A DNA stretch of 64,000 nucleotides, taken from the NCBI GenBank assembly GCA_030068145.1, contig JAPJBO010000013.1:570001-634000 (forward strand), in the 5' to 3' direction. The stretch's first letter is position 1. Each line of letters begins with the position of its first letter. Below the pieces are notes generated by a model. The model made no database searches, had not been told where the DNA came from, and saw only the letters and a list, made by a program, of their open reading frames with translations. This document shows positions 47,453 to 57,141 of this stretch, piece after piece. The position numbers and the translations under genes were made by a program. This DNA comes from Diplonema papillatum (taxonomy: Eukaryota; Euglenozoa; Diplonemea; Diplonemida; Diplonemidae).

Positions 47453-48223
47453 ATGATATCGGTCATGAAAAGGGCTCGTCTGTTCTCGGAGCGGGTGAGA
47501 ACCCTCCACCCAGAAATTTCGCCGGGCTTCAGTTTTCTGATGTGGGCTACACGGAAACTAGAGAACGGAGAGATCTCCAGCAGATCAGCCATGCAGTACC
47601 TGACGTACAAAGCCATGGCGGAGATCGAGTCTACAGCGGCTTTCAAAAAGTCCCTGACGGACAATGTCGACCAAGGAGAAAGGCAGATCGCAATCCACGA
47701 CAACCTGCCCGGGTCGACAGCGATATGGGCTGTAGTCAGGGGGCAGAACTCCCAGGTACACAGCGCGGCCTTGGCACTACAATGGTGTACGGCTGCACGG
47801 TTCATCGACCTGCACAGAATCAAGGTCAGACACCTGATCCAAAAGCCCGAGTGCACTCTGATAGTGTACATCGGAGGGAAAACGGACAGGAGAGGCACTG
47901 GTCAGGGGCTGATGGTCCCGAACAACAGCCGGTTCTTGAGGACAGTCGTCGAGTGGGGTGCCCAGAAGGCACTCTCTCAGGACGACAGTCTGCTGCCGGG
48001 ACTAAACCGGGCGGCGTACAACGCGTTTCTGATGAAACACCTACGCATGACGTCGCACAAAGTCCGACATGCAGCACTCACCGAGGTGGCGAGCAAGTTT
48101 GGAGAGGAGGCGGCCGTCCTCGCAGGACGGCACAAGAACAGGGAATCAACCCGCAGGTATATTCCGATGGAGACATGGGCACCTGTAGCGGGGACGAGAA
48201 GCGCTCTGTCGGCCCTCTTGTAA
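47453..48223 (+). mobile_element. Tyrosine recombinase part of the YR retroelement
   Basis: Fossil part. About 256 residues. The lambda-integrase-type pattern is visible: an arginine in CTAARFIDLHRIK, then HKVRHAALTEVA (HxxR box) and HKNRESTRRYI with the terminal tyrosine. It overlaps the gag-like ORF only slightly and precedes the RT. It appears whole. Confidence 0.8.
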
Positions 48224-48469
48224 CAGCTCCCGTTGACCTTGGTGTTGAGGTAGAGTGTCCGCTTCACCCGGCCGGCTGTCCCGAGATAACAGTTCCCTTG
48301 AGAATCGTACTCGGCAAGGAGCGGATCCAATGCTGGCCGAAGAGTCTGCTCAGCTTGGTGCGGACATATGACTACGTCGACACGTGGTTGAGGCATGTTG
48401 GAGGTAGCAGCGCCACCAGGACCAAGTCGTGCTACGAGGGAGTTATCTCACCTTCTCCCCTGACGTGTA

Positions 48470-49900
48470 TCGACCAGGGTAGTCTTTGCAAGTCTTTTCC
48501 TCACCTGCAGCTGAATTTTGCGTGGCTCGATGCGGTTTTTCTGGGACAGATCGCCGGAAAGGGTGCTAGACGGCTGACGGGCGCACCAAATGAAAAGTTG
48601 GGCCCACACTTGGAGCGGCTTGTGGGCTACGACATCGTAGAGCCCATACCGAGACAGGATGAGGCGCGGTGGTTTCATAGCGCTTTTCTTGTGCAGAAGT
48701 CACAGCCGGGTTTATCCTCGCCTGCCGCAGTATCAATACAGCGACAGAACACCGCGCCGCACCGCCCTGCTCCTTGCCGTCGTATACGGAGACATGGGGG
48801 GTGCGGTCGTTGCAGCGTTCGATTTTAAGAGCTTTTTCTTTCAATTTCGCCTCCCGGAGAAGACCCGAAACTTCTTTTGCCTCCGAATCGGGAGCGGTGT
48901 TTCGTATGAAACGATTACCCATGGGTTTCAGGGCAGCACCGCAGCTGGCGCAGGCGGTGGGTGAGGCAATGGCGCGCGAGGCAACGGAGGGTACGTCGGT
49001 GGTGTCGATAGTCTGGATTGACAACACTTTCTTTGCAGGTCCGGAGAGGGAGGTACAGGCGGTGTGTATGCGCTACAGAGATCTCTGCGGGAGGTACGGC
49101 ACGGTGCTTGGTGAGGTCAGTGAGCCGGCGCAGATCGGGACGTGAAGTGGGACCTGCACGACAAAAGGTATTGCCTTGACCCAAAATGGGTGGAAAAAGT
49201 GCGGGTACCAGCGATATCCCTACTCGGAATGGCCGTAGCCCCGATACGGGCTTGGTGGAGGCTAGCAGGATGCCTTATCTGGCGGCAGCATGCGCTCGGG
49301 CTGCCCCTGGCTGACATTGTCGAAGTTCTCCGCTGGATGTCATCATGCTCGACTCAGAGAGATTCATGGCAGAAAGCGGATTGGGACCGAAACGTGTGCA
49401 TGACGAACAATGTGAGAGACCGCTGGAAGTTGCTCGTGACGCGTATGATACAAAACCCCTGGATGGGATGGAGCCCTCCACCGAGCACCCGTTTGAAGGG
49501 TGTGTCGGATGCGAGCGGAGTCGGCTGGGGTTTCGTGGTGAAGGGAAAGGGAATCTACGGATCCTTTCCGCGGTGCTTGCTGGAAGCGCCTATCTTCCTG
49601 AAGGAACTGTTCGCGGTCTGGAAGCTGGTCGATATTTCGCTTCAGAAAGCGGCAGGAGTTTGCTTAGAGGTAGACTGTGATAACACGGTAGTTATCGGTC
49701 TGCAGCGACGCGGGTTCTCCCTAGACGCGACGGTACAGGGCTGGCTTACTCTGGTCGAGAATCGTCTTGCTGAGAGGCGTTCCTGCCTTCGGTTGGCGTA
49801 CGTCCCTACGGACATGAATGAGGCCGACTGTATCACCAGGCTCCCGGAGCAGCGCTGGTTCTGGTGGAGAGCGGTGCACGGCGTCCCTGGACACCGCTGA
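48470..49900 (+). mobile_element. RT and RNase H part of the YR retroelement
   Basis: Fossil part. Reverse transcriptase signatures (AAFDFKSFFFQFRLP; MGFRAAPQ; a YxDD-equivalent WIDN) are followed by an RNase H region (VSDASGVGWGF; LKELFAVWK; DCDNTVV; YVPTDMNEADCITR). This set is typical of DIRS-group elements, which use RNase H of the same lineage as LTR elements. Spread over more than one frame, with about two breaks. Confidence 0.75.
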
Positions 49901-50204
49901 AGTATTGATCTTACTCTATGGCAAGCACACGATCCTTTGCACTGAATTCGCACAGCATCGCTCCCCCCCTTTTTGCTTTCGCATGCTAGTCACTTTTCTC
50001 CGAGGGGGTATTCCTTTTTTTTTGGGGCCTCTGTCGGGAGCCCGTGCAGGTTCAGAACGCCTGCTGACTAGGGGCGTGGAGGTTGGGTCCTTACGAGGCC
50101 TGGCTGGGCGGCCATGCCGATCTAGCGTAGGGAATTTGGGCAAGTGCGGCAGACCCGCAGGCTCCCCAAAACCTTACTGGGTAGGGTACACCCACTAGCT
50201 GTCT

Positions 50205-50405
50205 AGCTCAAAGGGTTCAGAACACCCGGAGCCTCCAGCGACCAAATCTGTCGGCTCGAAGGGTTCAGAACACCCTAAGCTGGTTGCGGCCAAAGCTGTC
50301 GGCCGTAGGGTTCAGAGACACCCTGAGCCTGTAGCGGCTCGAGCACCGCAGCAATCTAGCGGTTCCGTTTGGCGGTGGTGGGAAGGTTCAGAACACCACG
50401 GTCGG
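50205..50405 (+). repeat. Hairpin-like tandem motif near the retroelement 3' end
   Basis: Four spaced copies of GGTTCAGAACACC or close variants at about 50213, 50261, 50309 and 50387. Most can fold as a short GGGT/ACCC stem. They lie between the RNase H region and the B1 repeat and may be part of the element's 3' untranslated region. Confidence 0.55.
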
Positions 50406-50884
50406 TCAATATGGGTTCTGAAAACTCAACGTCGCCCCATGGGACCTCATAGTTCGACAGAGTCGATCCAGAATGAGGTGACTGGCCGCGGCGAGGTTCG
50501 TCCGTGTCCTTCCTACCCGGCGTGATGGAAACAACATCAAATACGCAAAGGGCCGGCACGCACAAACAAAACGAAGCGCCTGTCTTTTTAGTACTAACAA
50601 TCTTGTGGGTTGCCCTTCAATGTATTGTGCAGGCTAAAAAGACGTAGGCAGCGTGTTTTGGTGGTTGATCAGAATTCCTTACCTGAATACACACAGGGTA
50701 AATACAAGTGGGAAAACGATCAACCGGCACGCACAAACAAAACGAAGCGCCTGTCTTTTTTGGGATGGAAAGAGCTATCTACGGCAAGTATCGGCACCTT
50801 TTTGGAACTCGATATAGCCAAAAATCTGACCCCCAGATGGCACTTTAGACGTTTTTGGGCCGATTTTCGGTCCTCAAAAAAAGC

Positions 50885-51237
50885 ACTCCTCGCAGGAATC
50901 GAACACCCCCAGAACCACGAGTGGGCGTGCTACCGTTAGACCACGGGCGAAAAAAACGCGGGCGATTTCATTTTCGGTATTTGAATCAACCTTCCGGTGG
51001 TTCGCGTGCCCCGTCAGGAAGTCTGCGGTTTGACCCCCGCTACACCACCACTGTAAGCAGAACACGCACTACGAGCTCCAAAACGCTCGATGCCCCGAGG
51101 AATCGAACCAGCGACCATTTTGGTGGTTTGCGAGGGAAGAAGATAAAAATATTTTCGGATTTTTGGCACAAGTAGCATAGCCGTCAGTGCACTCACCAAT
51201 GACTCTTTTGGTCGCCGGTTCGAGTCCCGCTTTGGGT
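50885..51237. other. tRNA-like box modules
   Basis: Three B-box-like strings: GTTCGATTCC on the minus strand near 50897, GGTTCGATTCC on the minus strand near 51100, and GGTTCGAGTCC on the + strand near 51222. The first is preceded by an A-box-like TGGTCTAACGG; the last by an ACCAA/TTGGT anticodon-like stem. Acceptor stems do not pair in any, so I call no tRNA gene. They may be SINE heads in the TIR element's right arm. Confidence 0.4.
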
Positions 51238-51894
51238 GTTTTTTTTTCTCGAAAAATTTCGTCGTATCCGACAGGAGGAGGCACAATTTTGGGATTTTCC
51301 GCCAAATTTTTGAGGAATCGCGTAGTTCTGTCACGGGACCGTATCGGCACCCCCGTAGAATTCTGTGGCGAGTCAAATCTGACTTGTTCCTGCATGCCGA
51401 GAAAAAAAAGTCGATTTTCAGACCCCATTTTTTGGAGACCCGGCCTCAATTTATGGGGGGGTCGGTCAAAAATTTTATCCGACCAGATATTCGGAAAGCC
51501 CTGTCCTCAACGGATTCAAACGTGTCCTCAAAATCTCGAAACCGACCATTTTCGGACCTGCAGATGGAAATTTTTGGCAGAAGTCCGAAAAAAGCCGAAA
51601 TCTGTGACACTTTTTCGTGGAATGAGTGCTATCTTGCGTTATCTCTCTGTCCCAGTCGCCATAGCAACCGTATCCTTGGCCCAGCATCATCCTGCAACCC
51701 TGCTTTCGGATGGCCATCGTGCCTCTCATTTTGGTTATCAACCTTACTCCTCACTCGAATTGCCGTCTTCGACCGTAGCTGCCCCTGGTCCTGGTGGTGG
51801 TTAGGGTGAGCATGCAAAGAGCCTGTGGCGATAGTCTGCATCTGCTCTCTTTCGTGACTACCTCTTCGTGCTACCTCTCTTCGTCACTGGTACC

Positions 51895-53211
51895 TTATCT
51901 TGACCTCTGCCCGCCGCGGAGTGCACGTCTCTGTCTTCGATGATGGCGAGTCCTTACGCCGCCGCTTCGTTGCAGCGGCCGTCCTAGTGTCGTCGCCTTG
52001 TCTTCGGCGTTCTCGATGGCGGTGTTGGCGCCGGCATCCGCCGCTTCCCTTGTGGCGCTTTGGGCCGATGGTCGCAGCCTGCGTCTCGACTTCGGTGTCG
52101 CTTCGGGCGTCCCCAGGGGCGAAGGCCCGCGCTTCCGTCTCTTTGCCGCCGACTCCGCACATCGGCATATCGTGCTGCAGGCAGGCATCCGCGGTGTGAG
52201 TTCCTGCAGCATTCCGCGATCGTCTTGCACGTCCCGCACTGCGTCATCCTGTGCTTCTCGCAATACTTCACGGCGAGGCCGTCCCCTGTCGCGTGGTGTG
52301 CCTCGGCAGCAGCGCGCTACCGACGCTTGCCGATGCTTGCACTCTTCGCATTTCGCTTTGTGATGTCTCGTGCACACTCTCTCGTCCTTGGTGGTGGCCT
52401 GGGCACGCCTACCTCCATGCACTGGGTCTCCGCCGCCCACTAAATTTACCCTCTTCTGCCCCTTCTTGCCGGAGGTGCCGTCTTCGAAGGCGTCCCACCA
52501 GCACCCATACGTGGAAAATACGTCCATCCCCCAGACCTCATCATTGAAGGCGTGCCTGTTCGTCCCCAGCATTGTCTCTGTACCCGCACGACCTCTGGTG
52601 GAACAGTTCCTGCTCTCCTTGCCGCAGCGGATCCTGTCGCTACCTGTGTCAAACCGTGCCAACCTGTACCTCCCAGTCTGTCCTTCCTTCTCAGCCTCCA
52701 TCTTCGTCTTCGGGGCATAGCCAAACACGGGACCGCTCTGCGCAAGGTAGGGCCATAATAGCGTAGCCCCCTCCCCGCCTTCGCCAAGGCCGGCTGCAGG
52801 GAAAGTGGTCGCCACAAAGGAAATACCCCGAAATTTCCCCGAAACTCCCCGAAACTCCCCGCAACTCCCCGAAACTCCCCGAAACTCCCCGAAACTCCCC
52901 GATATTTTCGTCTGGACCAGGTGGGATGCTAAGTTCGGGCGATGCGAAATTCTGGTGAAGCAAAGCTCGGCGAAGCCAAGTTCGGGCGAAGCAAAGTTCG
53001 AATTCTGGTGAAGCTCAGTTCGGCGTGTAGCAAGTTTGGCCTTTGATGGCAAATTCGGCGCCAGAAGGAGATAATAGTGCGGAGACCCCCCGACTCCGTT
53101 TCCCGGGGTGACCCAAATACCGTGAGATACTGAGAAACTCCGCAGAAAACGCAATTTCGGGCATATTAGACCCCGAAACGCAACAAACGCCGGGTGAAAC
53201 CTCGAAAACAA
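51895..53211 (-). CDS. Cys/His-rich open frame of the transposon island
   Basis: A 438-codon minus-strand frame. The upstream 150 codons run through the decamer minisatellite and are unlikely to be protein. The middle contains CTRHHKAKCEECKH (C-x2-H-x4-C-x2-C), and about 90 bp downstream, in another frame, a second similar unit CEKHRMTQCGTCK occurs. Two such units suggest a small zinc-binding repeat protein whose frame is broken or spliced. Transposon or host origin is unclear. No family recognised. Confidence 0.3.
   Translation of the reverse strand: MFSRFHPAFVAFRGLICPKLRFLRSFSVSHGIWVTPGNGVGGSPHYYLLLAPNLPSKAKLATRRTELHQNSNFASPELGFAELCFTRISHRPNLASHLVQTKISGSFGEFRGVSGSCGEFRGVSGKFRGISFVATTFPAAGLGEGGEGATLLWPYLAQSGPVFGYAPKTKMEAEKEGQTGRYRLARFDTGSDRIRCGKESRNCSTRGRAGTETMLGTNRHAFNDEVWGMDVFSTYGCWWDAFEDGTSGKKGQKRVNLVGGGDPVHGGRRAQATTKDERVCTRHHKAKCEECKHRQASVARCCRGTPRDRGRPRREVLREAQDDAVRDVQDDRGMLQELTPRMPACSTICRCAESAAKRRKRGPSPLGTPEATPKSRRRLRPSAQSATREAADAGANTAIENAEDKATTLGRPLQRSGGVRTRHHRRQRRALRGGQRSR
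52826..52905 (+). repeat. CCCCGAAACT decamer minisatellite, right copy
   Basis: About eight tandem units. Immediately downstream is GGACCAGGTGGG, the inverted form of the box beside the left array, followed at 52930-53035 by repeated AAGTTCGGGCGAAGC-type units. Together with 44860-45064 it frames the island that holds the nested transposons. Confidence 0.85.
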
Positions 53212-53229
53212 TCTTCAACCGGAAAAGTG

Positions 53230-54028
53230 TGATGGGCGGGGTTCGAACCCGGGCCAACCGGCCTGAAGGCCGACGCCCGCTCACTCTGCCACCGCTATGC
53301 ATTTTGGCAGTTTTTTTTTTTTTCGTTTTCCAACGTCGGAACGTACTCTGCTCCTCCTACGTACAGGGGTTCCTTGTGCCGCCTGTTTATTCCTGTGTGT
53401 ACCTGATGGTGTGTTGGTGTGTTTCGAGAGTAAGCTTCTTTCACGACGGAGACCCCCGTTTCGGCCCCTGAGCTCGTTACGCATCCCCCCACACGCGGGG
53501 CACTCGTCAGACGAGTTACGTGTGAGGGGTTCTGTCCTCGTGATGGTACAGATTGACCTGACACTCGGGACCGACAATGAATTGTCGGTTGCACGTCCTT
53601 CGTGTCAGGCGGGGTCTCCGAGAGGCTATAGCCCCATTTTCCTGTTGTGTGCGTTCGGTGGTTGAGAAAAGAAGGAAGAACGAAAGAAAAGGTTCTTATG
53701 GCGCGAAGTGATCATGGAAGCCGTGTATAGCCGCAACTCGTCTGTCTGCTCTGCAGTGGCGTGGTTGTCGTGCGGGCTTGTGTCCTTGCTGGAGTCCTTT
53801 CTTCTGTCTTCTCTATTTCCGCCCGTTGTCTTCGGCTCGCTTGCGGGGGGTGTCGCTGCTCACCCTGCCGTTTAAGGCAGGGGAAAAAAAGAGTGCTCCG
53901 CACTATTATCTAGTCCAAAAATAATACACTTTTTCGTAGACAAAAGCCGGGTTGGCTCGAACAGAGGCTATTCACATTGCATGTTCATAGGGCCTCCAGT
54001 ATCGAAATATTGAGGTGATAGCCAACTG
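53230..54028. other. Spacer with a tRNA-like module
   Basis: On the minus strand, 53300-53230 shows an A-box-like TGGCAGAGTGAGC and a perfect B-box GGGTTCGAACCC with a GGCCTTCAGGCC hairpin between, but the acceptor ends do not pair. A 13-T run lies near 53311. The rest holds no supported gene. Confidence 0.45.
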
Positions 54029-54295
54029 ATGTTACGAGTCAACGGGCCCTCTTTCCTAGCGGGAAAAATTCAATTGACCGGACCCCCCTTGCAACCTCGC
54101 AGGAGCAAGGTAGTCCTGTGTCTCCACGGACCCCCCCTCCATTCCATCAAAACGAACCCCATCCCGCCACAGAAGATGTTAGGAGTAAAAGGACCCGCCA
54201 TACGACCGGCTCTGCGGCACGTGCAACGCATGCAATACGAGTTTCCTTCCGCCGACGTCGAAATGATTGTGCGCTACGTTCAGAAGGTCTTGTGA
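54029..54295 (+). CDS. Small hypothetical protein
   Basis: 88 codons from an ATG at 54029. The second half (MLGVKGPAIRPALRHVQRMQ, then a C-terminal YVQKVL helix) looks like real protein and follows a CCACAG acceptor-like site at 54165-54170. The first half may be intron or untranslated. MLRVNGP at the start and MLGVKGP at codon 51 are near copies, suggesting a duplicated 5' end. Family unknown; possibly a small mitochondrial protein, but I cannot show it. Confidence 0.35.
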   Translation: MLRVNGPSFLAGKIQLTGPPLQPRRSKVVLCLHGPPLHSIKTNPIPPQKMLGVKGPAIRPALRHVQRMQYEFPSADVEMIVRYVQKVL

Positions 54296-55466
54296 GATTT
54301 TCTGGGATACCTCTCTTTGCTGGCCAGATCAGTGCAGTGCCTCAATGATTCTCGATTAGCATTGAGCGTTGGTCTAGGCTCGTCACCTTGCCCGATATTC
54401 TCTTTCGTGATCCGCTTCTACCAAATGACGGAGCCTCAAACAGATCACTGGTTTGAGCTGGTCAGGAGTATTGCTATTGGCACGAGTCAGCGCAGAACAT
54501 TCAGATTTTTGCACGCCCATTCTTGTCAGAAGAAACATGCACATGATCTTCCGTTGAAATCAGGGAGGGAGGGGGTGTCCTCGTTTCTGTTCTCTTTCCT
54601 CGTCCAGCAACGAAATGCACGCAGACGTGGCATACGAGCCGCGCAGCAAACGACCTCGGCCGGCCCGCTAAGAAGGTGAGGAAGAGCTGACGGTTGAATG
54701 CCAGGCCGGCCGTGTCCTGCGCAAGAACTTACGAAGCACCACACCAGCACGCATGCAGACATTATCGAATCATGTTCACGTTTCATGTTCCTCGTGAGAT
54801 CAACGTGTTTCGTAGTTGTTCTTGAAAACCCACGCAACTGAGTTGGAAGTGGTCACCCCCGACGCGACTCGGGGGAGCCGTCCCATACTGGCCACCTGGT
54901 GTCTCATCATTTGTTCCTATAAAAGGATTGGGGTTCGGAAGACTATGGAGTTGTTGCCGTGTCTTGCTCCACTTGACCGCGGCGTGTAGGGTCCCCTCGC
55001 GGTAGACGTTTGTCTGGAGTCTTCTTCTGTTTTAGTTCACGAAGTAGTTTTTGTCTCCTCGGCGAGCAGAAACGATGAGCAAGTCGAGTCGGAGATTTCC
55101 GACCTTTCGCTACGACATGGCAAGCTTCTCCTCTCCTCGAGGTTTGTCAACCTTCTCGGCGCTCACTAAGAGAATCACTGTCCCCCTTTTCGTTTCGCTT
55201 TTTGTTGTTCGGCATCCCGGAATGAAACAAACGACTACTACAACGCGCACTTGCAAGATCTCGATGCAAGGCAAGGTCAACGTCAATCATCGATTCTCAG
55301 CACAACACAAGTTCAAAGTAATCGGCATAATAGTACCAGGCCAACGTCAATCCGCGAAAATTGAGCAGGTACGATGTGTTGGGGCTTCCACGTCTGGGTC
55401 GCAAAGTCTATACCAGCAGGTTGTGGTGGGAGCTCTCATTGCAAGAAAAGGAACCGACCATTCAAG
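54296..55466. other. Region upstream of FCF1
   Basis: No gene firmly supported. A TATA-like box lies at 54918. An ATG at 55075 opens a short basic frame (MSKSSRRFPTFRYDMASF) ending near a possible donor; it could be a 5' exon of an unrecognised transcript. Confidence 0.4.
54918..54926 (+). promoter_or_regulatory. TATA-like box
   Basis: CTATAAAAGG is a textbook TATA match, about 550 bp upstream of the FCF1 start and 150 bp upstream of an ATG at 55075. Use as a promoter is inferred from sequence only; other genes here show no such box. Confidence 0.3.
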
Positions 55467-56507
55467 ATGGCAAAGAAACAGATGTTCGCTATTCGGAAGG
55501 CCATTCTGAACAAGGTATGCGCACCCCTTTGCTTGAGTACATCGTTCATGGATCGAAAAACGGGCTTACAGCATTCGGTACCACAAAACAAAGTCTAGGA
55601 AAGAGTAATTTGCCATGGCTTCATTTTTGCGATTGCTACGTACTTGTTACGTGTCAACATGAGGATTGTGTTGTTGCTTTTTTTCAAACACCCGTTTTAT
55701 GTAGAAATGTATGTATAATGTAAAAACCCGTTTTCACATTTCTTCTCTTCGTCGATCGCAACATAATTCGAACACGCAGAACAAAGAAGAGAAGAAGAAG
55801 AAAGATGCGGAAGCTACGACCAACAAGCGGAAACGCTTCGAAGACCCCGCCGCCGCTGAGTTTGACGAAAAAGTCGTGAAGCGTGTCAAGCAGGTTAACA
55901 GCGACATGTACATGGCACACAACACAGCGCTTGGGCCCCCGTACCGCCTACTGGTCGACACCAACTTCATCAACTTTTCTATGCAAAACAAGGTATCACC
56001 CTGACTCAGAAATGAATGAACAGCCTAGTTGAACAGCTGCTATTTGTTTGTCGGCAACATGGATCCCTCATTTTTGAATAAGCATATTCCAAGGCGCACA
56101 ATGCTTGCAATTTAAGGCTAGGGGAGTTGAGAACAGCGCAGTAGAGCAAATCTGCACTCCCACAGATCGATATCATTAATGGAGCGATGGACTGCTTGTA
56201 CGCGAAGGTCAGCGTGTACGTGTGCAGCTGCGTCATGGCAGAGCTCGAAAAGCTTGGCGACAAGTTCAAGGTCGCTTTGCGAACGGCGAAGGATCCGCGC
56301 TTCATCAAGCTCCACTGCGGAACGACTTATGCTGATGACTGTATTGTAAACACCGTGTCCCAATCGCCGATTTACATTGTTGGAACGGCGGACAAAGACC
56401 TAAAGCGTCGCCTTCGAAAAGTTCCGGGCGTACCGATCATGTATATCTCGAAGCACAAGTACACAATCGAGCGACTACCGGATGCCTATGGCGCCCCTCA
56501 AGAGTGA
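55467..56507 (+). CDS. FCF1: rRNA-processing endonuclease FCF1/UTP24
   Basis: Spliced reading join(55467..55514, 55780..55992, 56166..56507), phase 0, 200 residues, the normal family length. Donors GTATGC and GTATCA; acceptors CGCAG and ACAG. It is the PIN-domain nuclease of the SSU processome that cuts pre-18S rRNA. Conserved blocks: GPPYRLLVDTNFINFS, MDCLYAK, CVMAELEKLGDKF, ALRTAKDPRF, TTYADDCIV, GTADKDLKRRLRKVPGVPIM and the PDAYGAP tail. The four PIN acidic residues are present (D in VDTNF, E in AELEKLG, D in YADD, D in TADKD). The usual CxHKGTYADD appears as HCGTTYADD. The N-terminal part is lysine-rich. The identification is secure; exon edges follow conserved sequence. Confidence 0.95.
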
Positions 56508-57141
56508 AGTGCCGGTCTTTGCTTGGCCCGCAGCCAGTCGCTTACTTGGCGCGTTGGCGTCCCAACTCGCTCGTCAAACATTGCGATTTTGCTCGCGTGT
56601 TTCCGCGGACCATTCGTTCTAGCTCGCCCTTCTTTCGGAATGTGAATATTTAATCAGCAACAGCGTAGTGTGTTTCAGGGAGTTTCACAGCCGTGCCCGT
56701 GTGCGCGTGTACGGTGTTCCACTGCCTTCCTGTCGTGGAAAGAAGCGGGTAAGAGTCCGCAAAAAGCAAGGTCAACGGTCTGCCTTGCTTCCGTCGTTTC
56801 GTCTCTACCTCTCACTCTTGCGCCCCGCAAAACGATCAAAATGTGGGCGTCTCTATCCTCTCCTGCCCTTTTGCTTGCCAGTATCATTGCGAATCTTCCC
56901 TCCCTCCACACTTTTCTCACTGTACACGCATTTGACGGCGGCTCCGCAGTGCATTAGTCAGGAATACGGATCTGAAACACGAAGGATGTCCGTTGCCATA
57001 CTATCAGGAAGGTTCGTCTCCTTTTTCCAGCTTATACGAATAGGGCTTCTTTGGACTCCGGACCAGTATTTCTTCCAACTGTTACTGTCGCATTAAAAAC
57101 GGAAAGATTGCAGATCGGTAAGGGGGAGGGTGGTCCCGAAC
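56508..57141. other. Intergenic spacer
   Basis: No supported gene or repeat. Short frames at 56668-57096 lack protein character. Confidence 0.5.

Larger units (their letters stand above)
46098..50761 (+). mobile_element. Tyrosine-recombinase (DIRS/Ngaro-group) retrotransposon
   Basis: The ends are split direct repeats: A1 46098-46249, then B1 (about 50553-50589), A2 (50590-50741) and B2 (to about 50761). A1 and A2 look identical over 152 bp, so the copy is young. Parts in order: gag-like ORF (about 46265-47296), tyrosine recombinase (about 47453-48223), reverse transcriptase (about 48500-49140) and RNase H (about 49450-49890). No target duplication is seen, as expected for recombinase-mediated insertion. 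The first two parts look whole; the RT/RNase H part shows about two breaks, so I treat the copy as a broken fossil. Recombinase before RT is not the usual order in this group. It sits inside a TIR transposon. Confidence 0.8.
46008..51628. mobile_element. TIR DNA transposon carrying a nested retroelement
   Basis: Perfect 31-bp terminal inverted repeats at 46008-46038 and 51598-51628 (outer end CACTCATTCCACGAAAAAGT), flanked on both sides by CTAT (46004-46007 and 51629-51632), read as a 4-bp target-site duplication. Removing the retroelement inside (46098-50761) leaves about 960 bp with no transposase I can see, so it is non-autonomous. The right arm is AT-rich with tRNA-like boxes. The superfamily is unknown. 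Perfect ends and target duplication suggest a fairly recent insertion. Confidence 0.75.

Noticed and set aside
50885-50945. Minus-strand tRNA gene
   Set aside because: T-arm and D-arm boxes are present, but the acceptor and anticodon stems fail.
51180-51237. Plus-strand tRNA gene
   Set aside because: The anticodon-like stem is perfect, but acceptor pairing is only about three bases and the T-stem has a mismatch.
53230-53300. Minus-strand tRNA gene with UCA-like anticodon loop
   Set aside because: A and B boxes are good, but the acceptor stem does not pair and the anticodon stem needs an 8-base loop.
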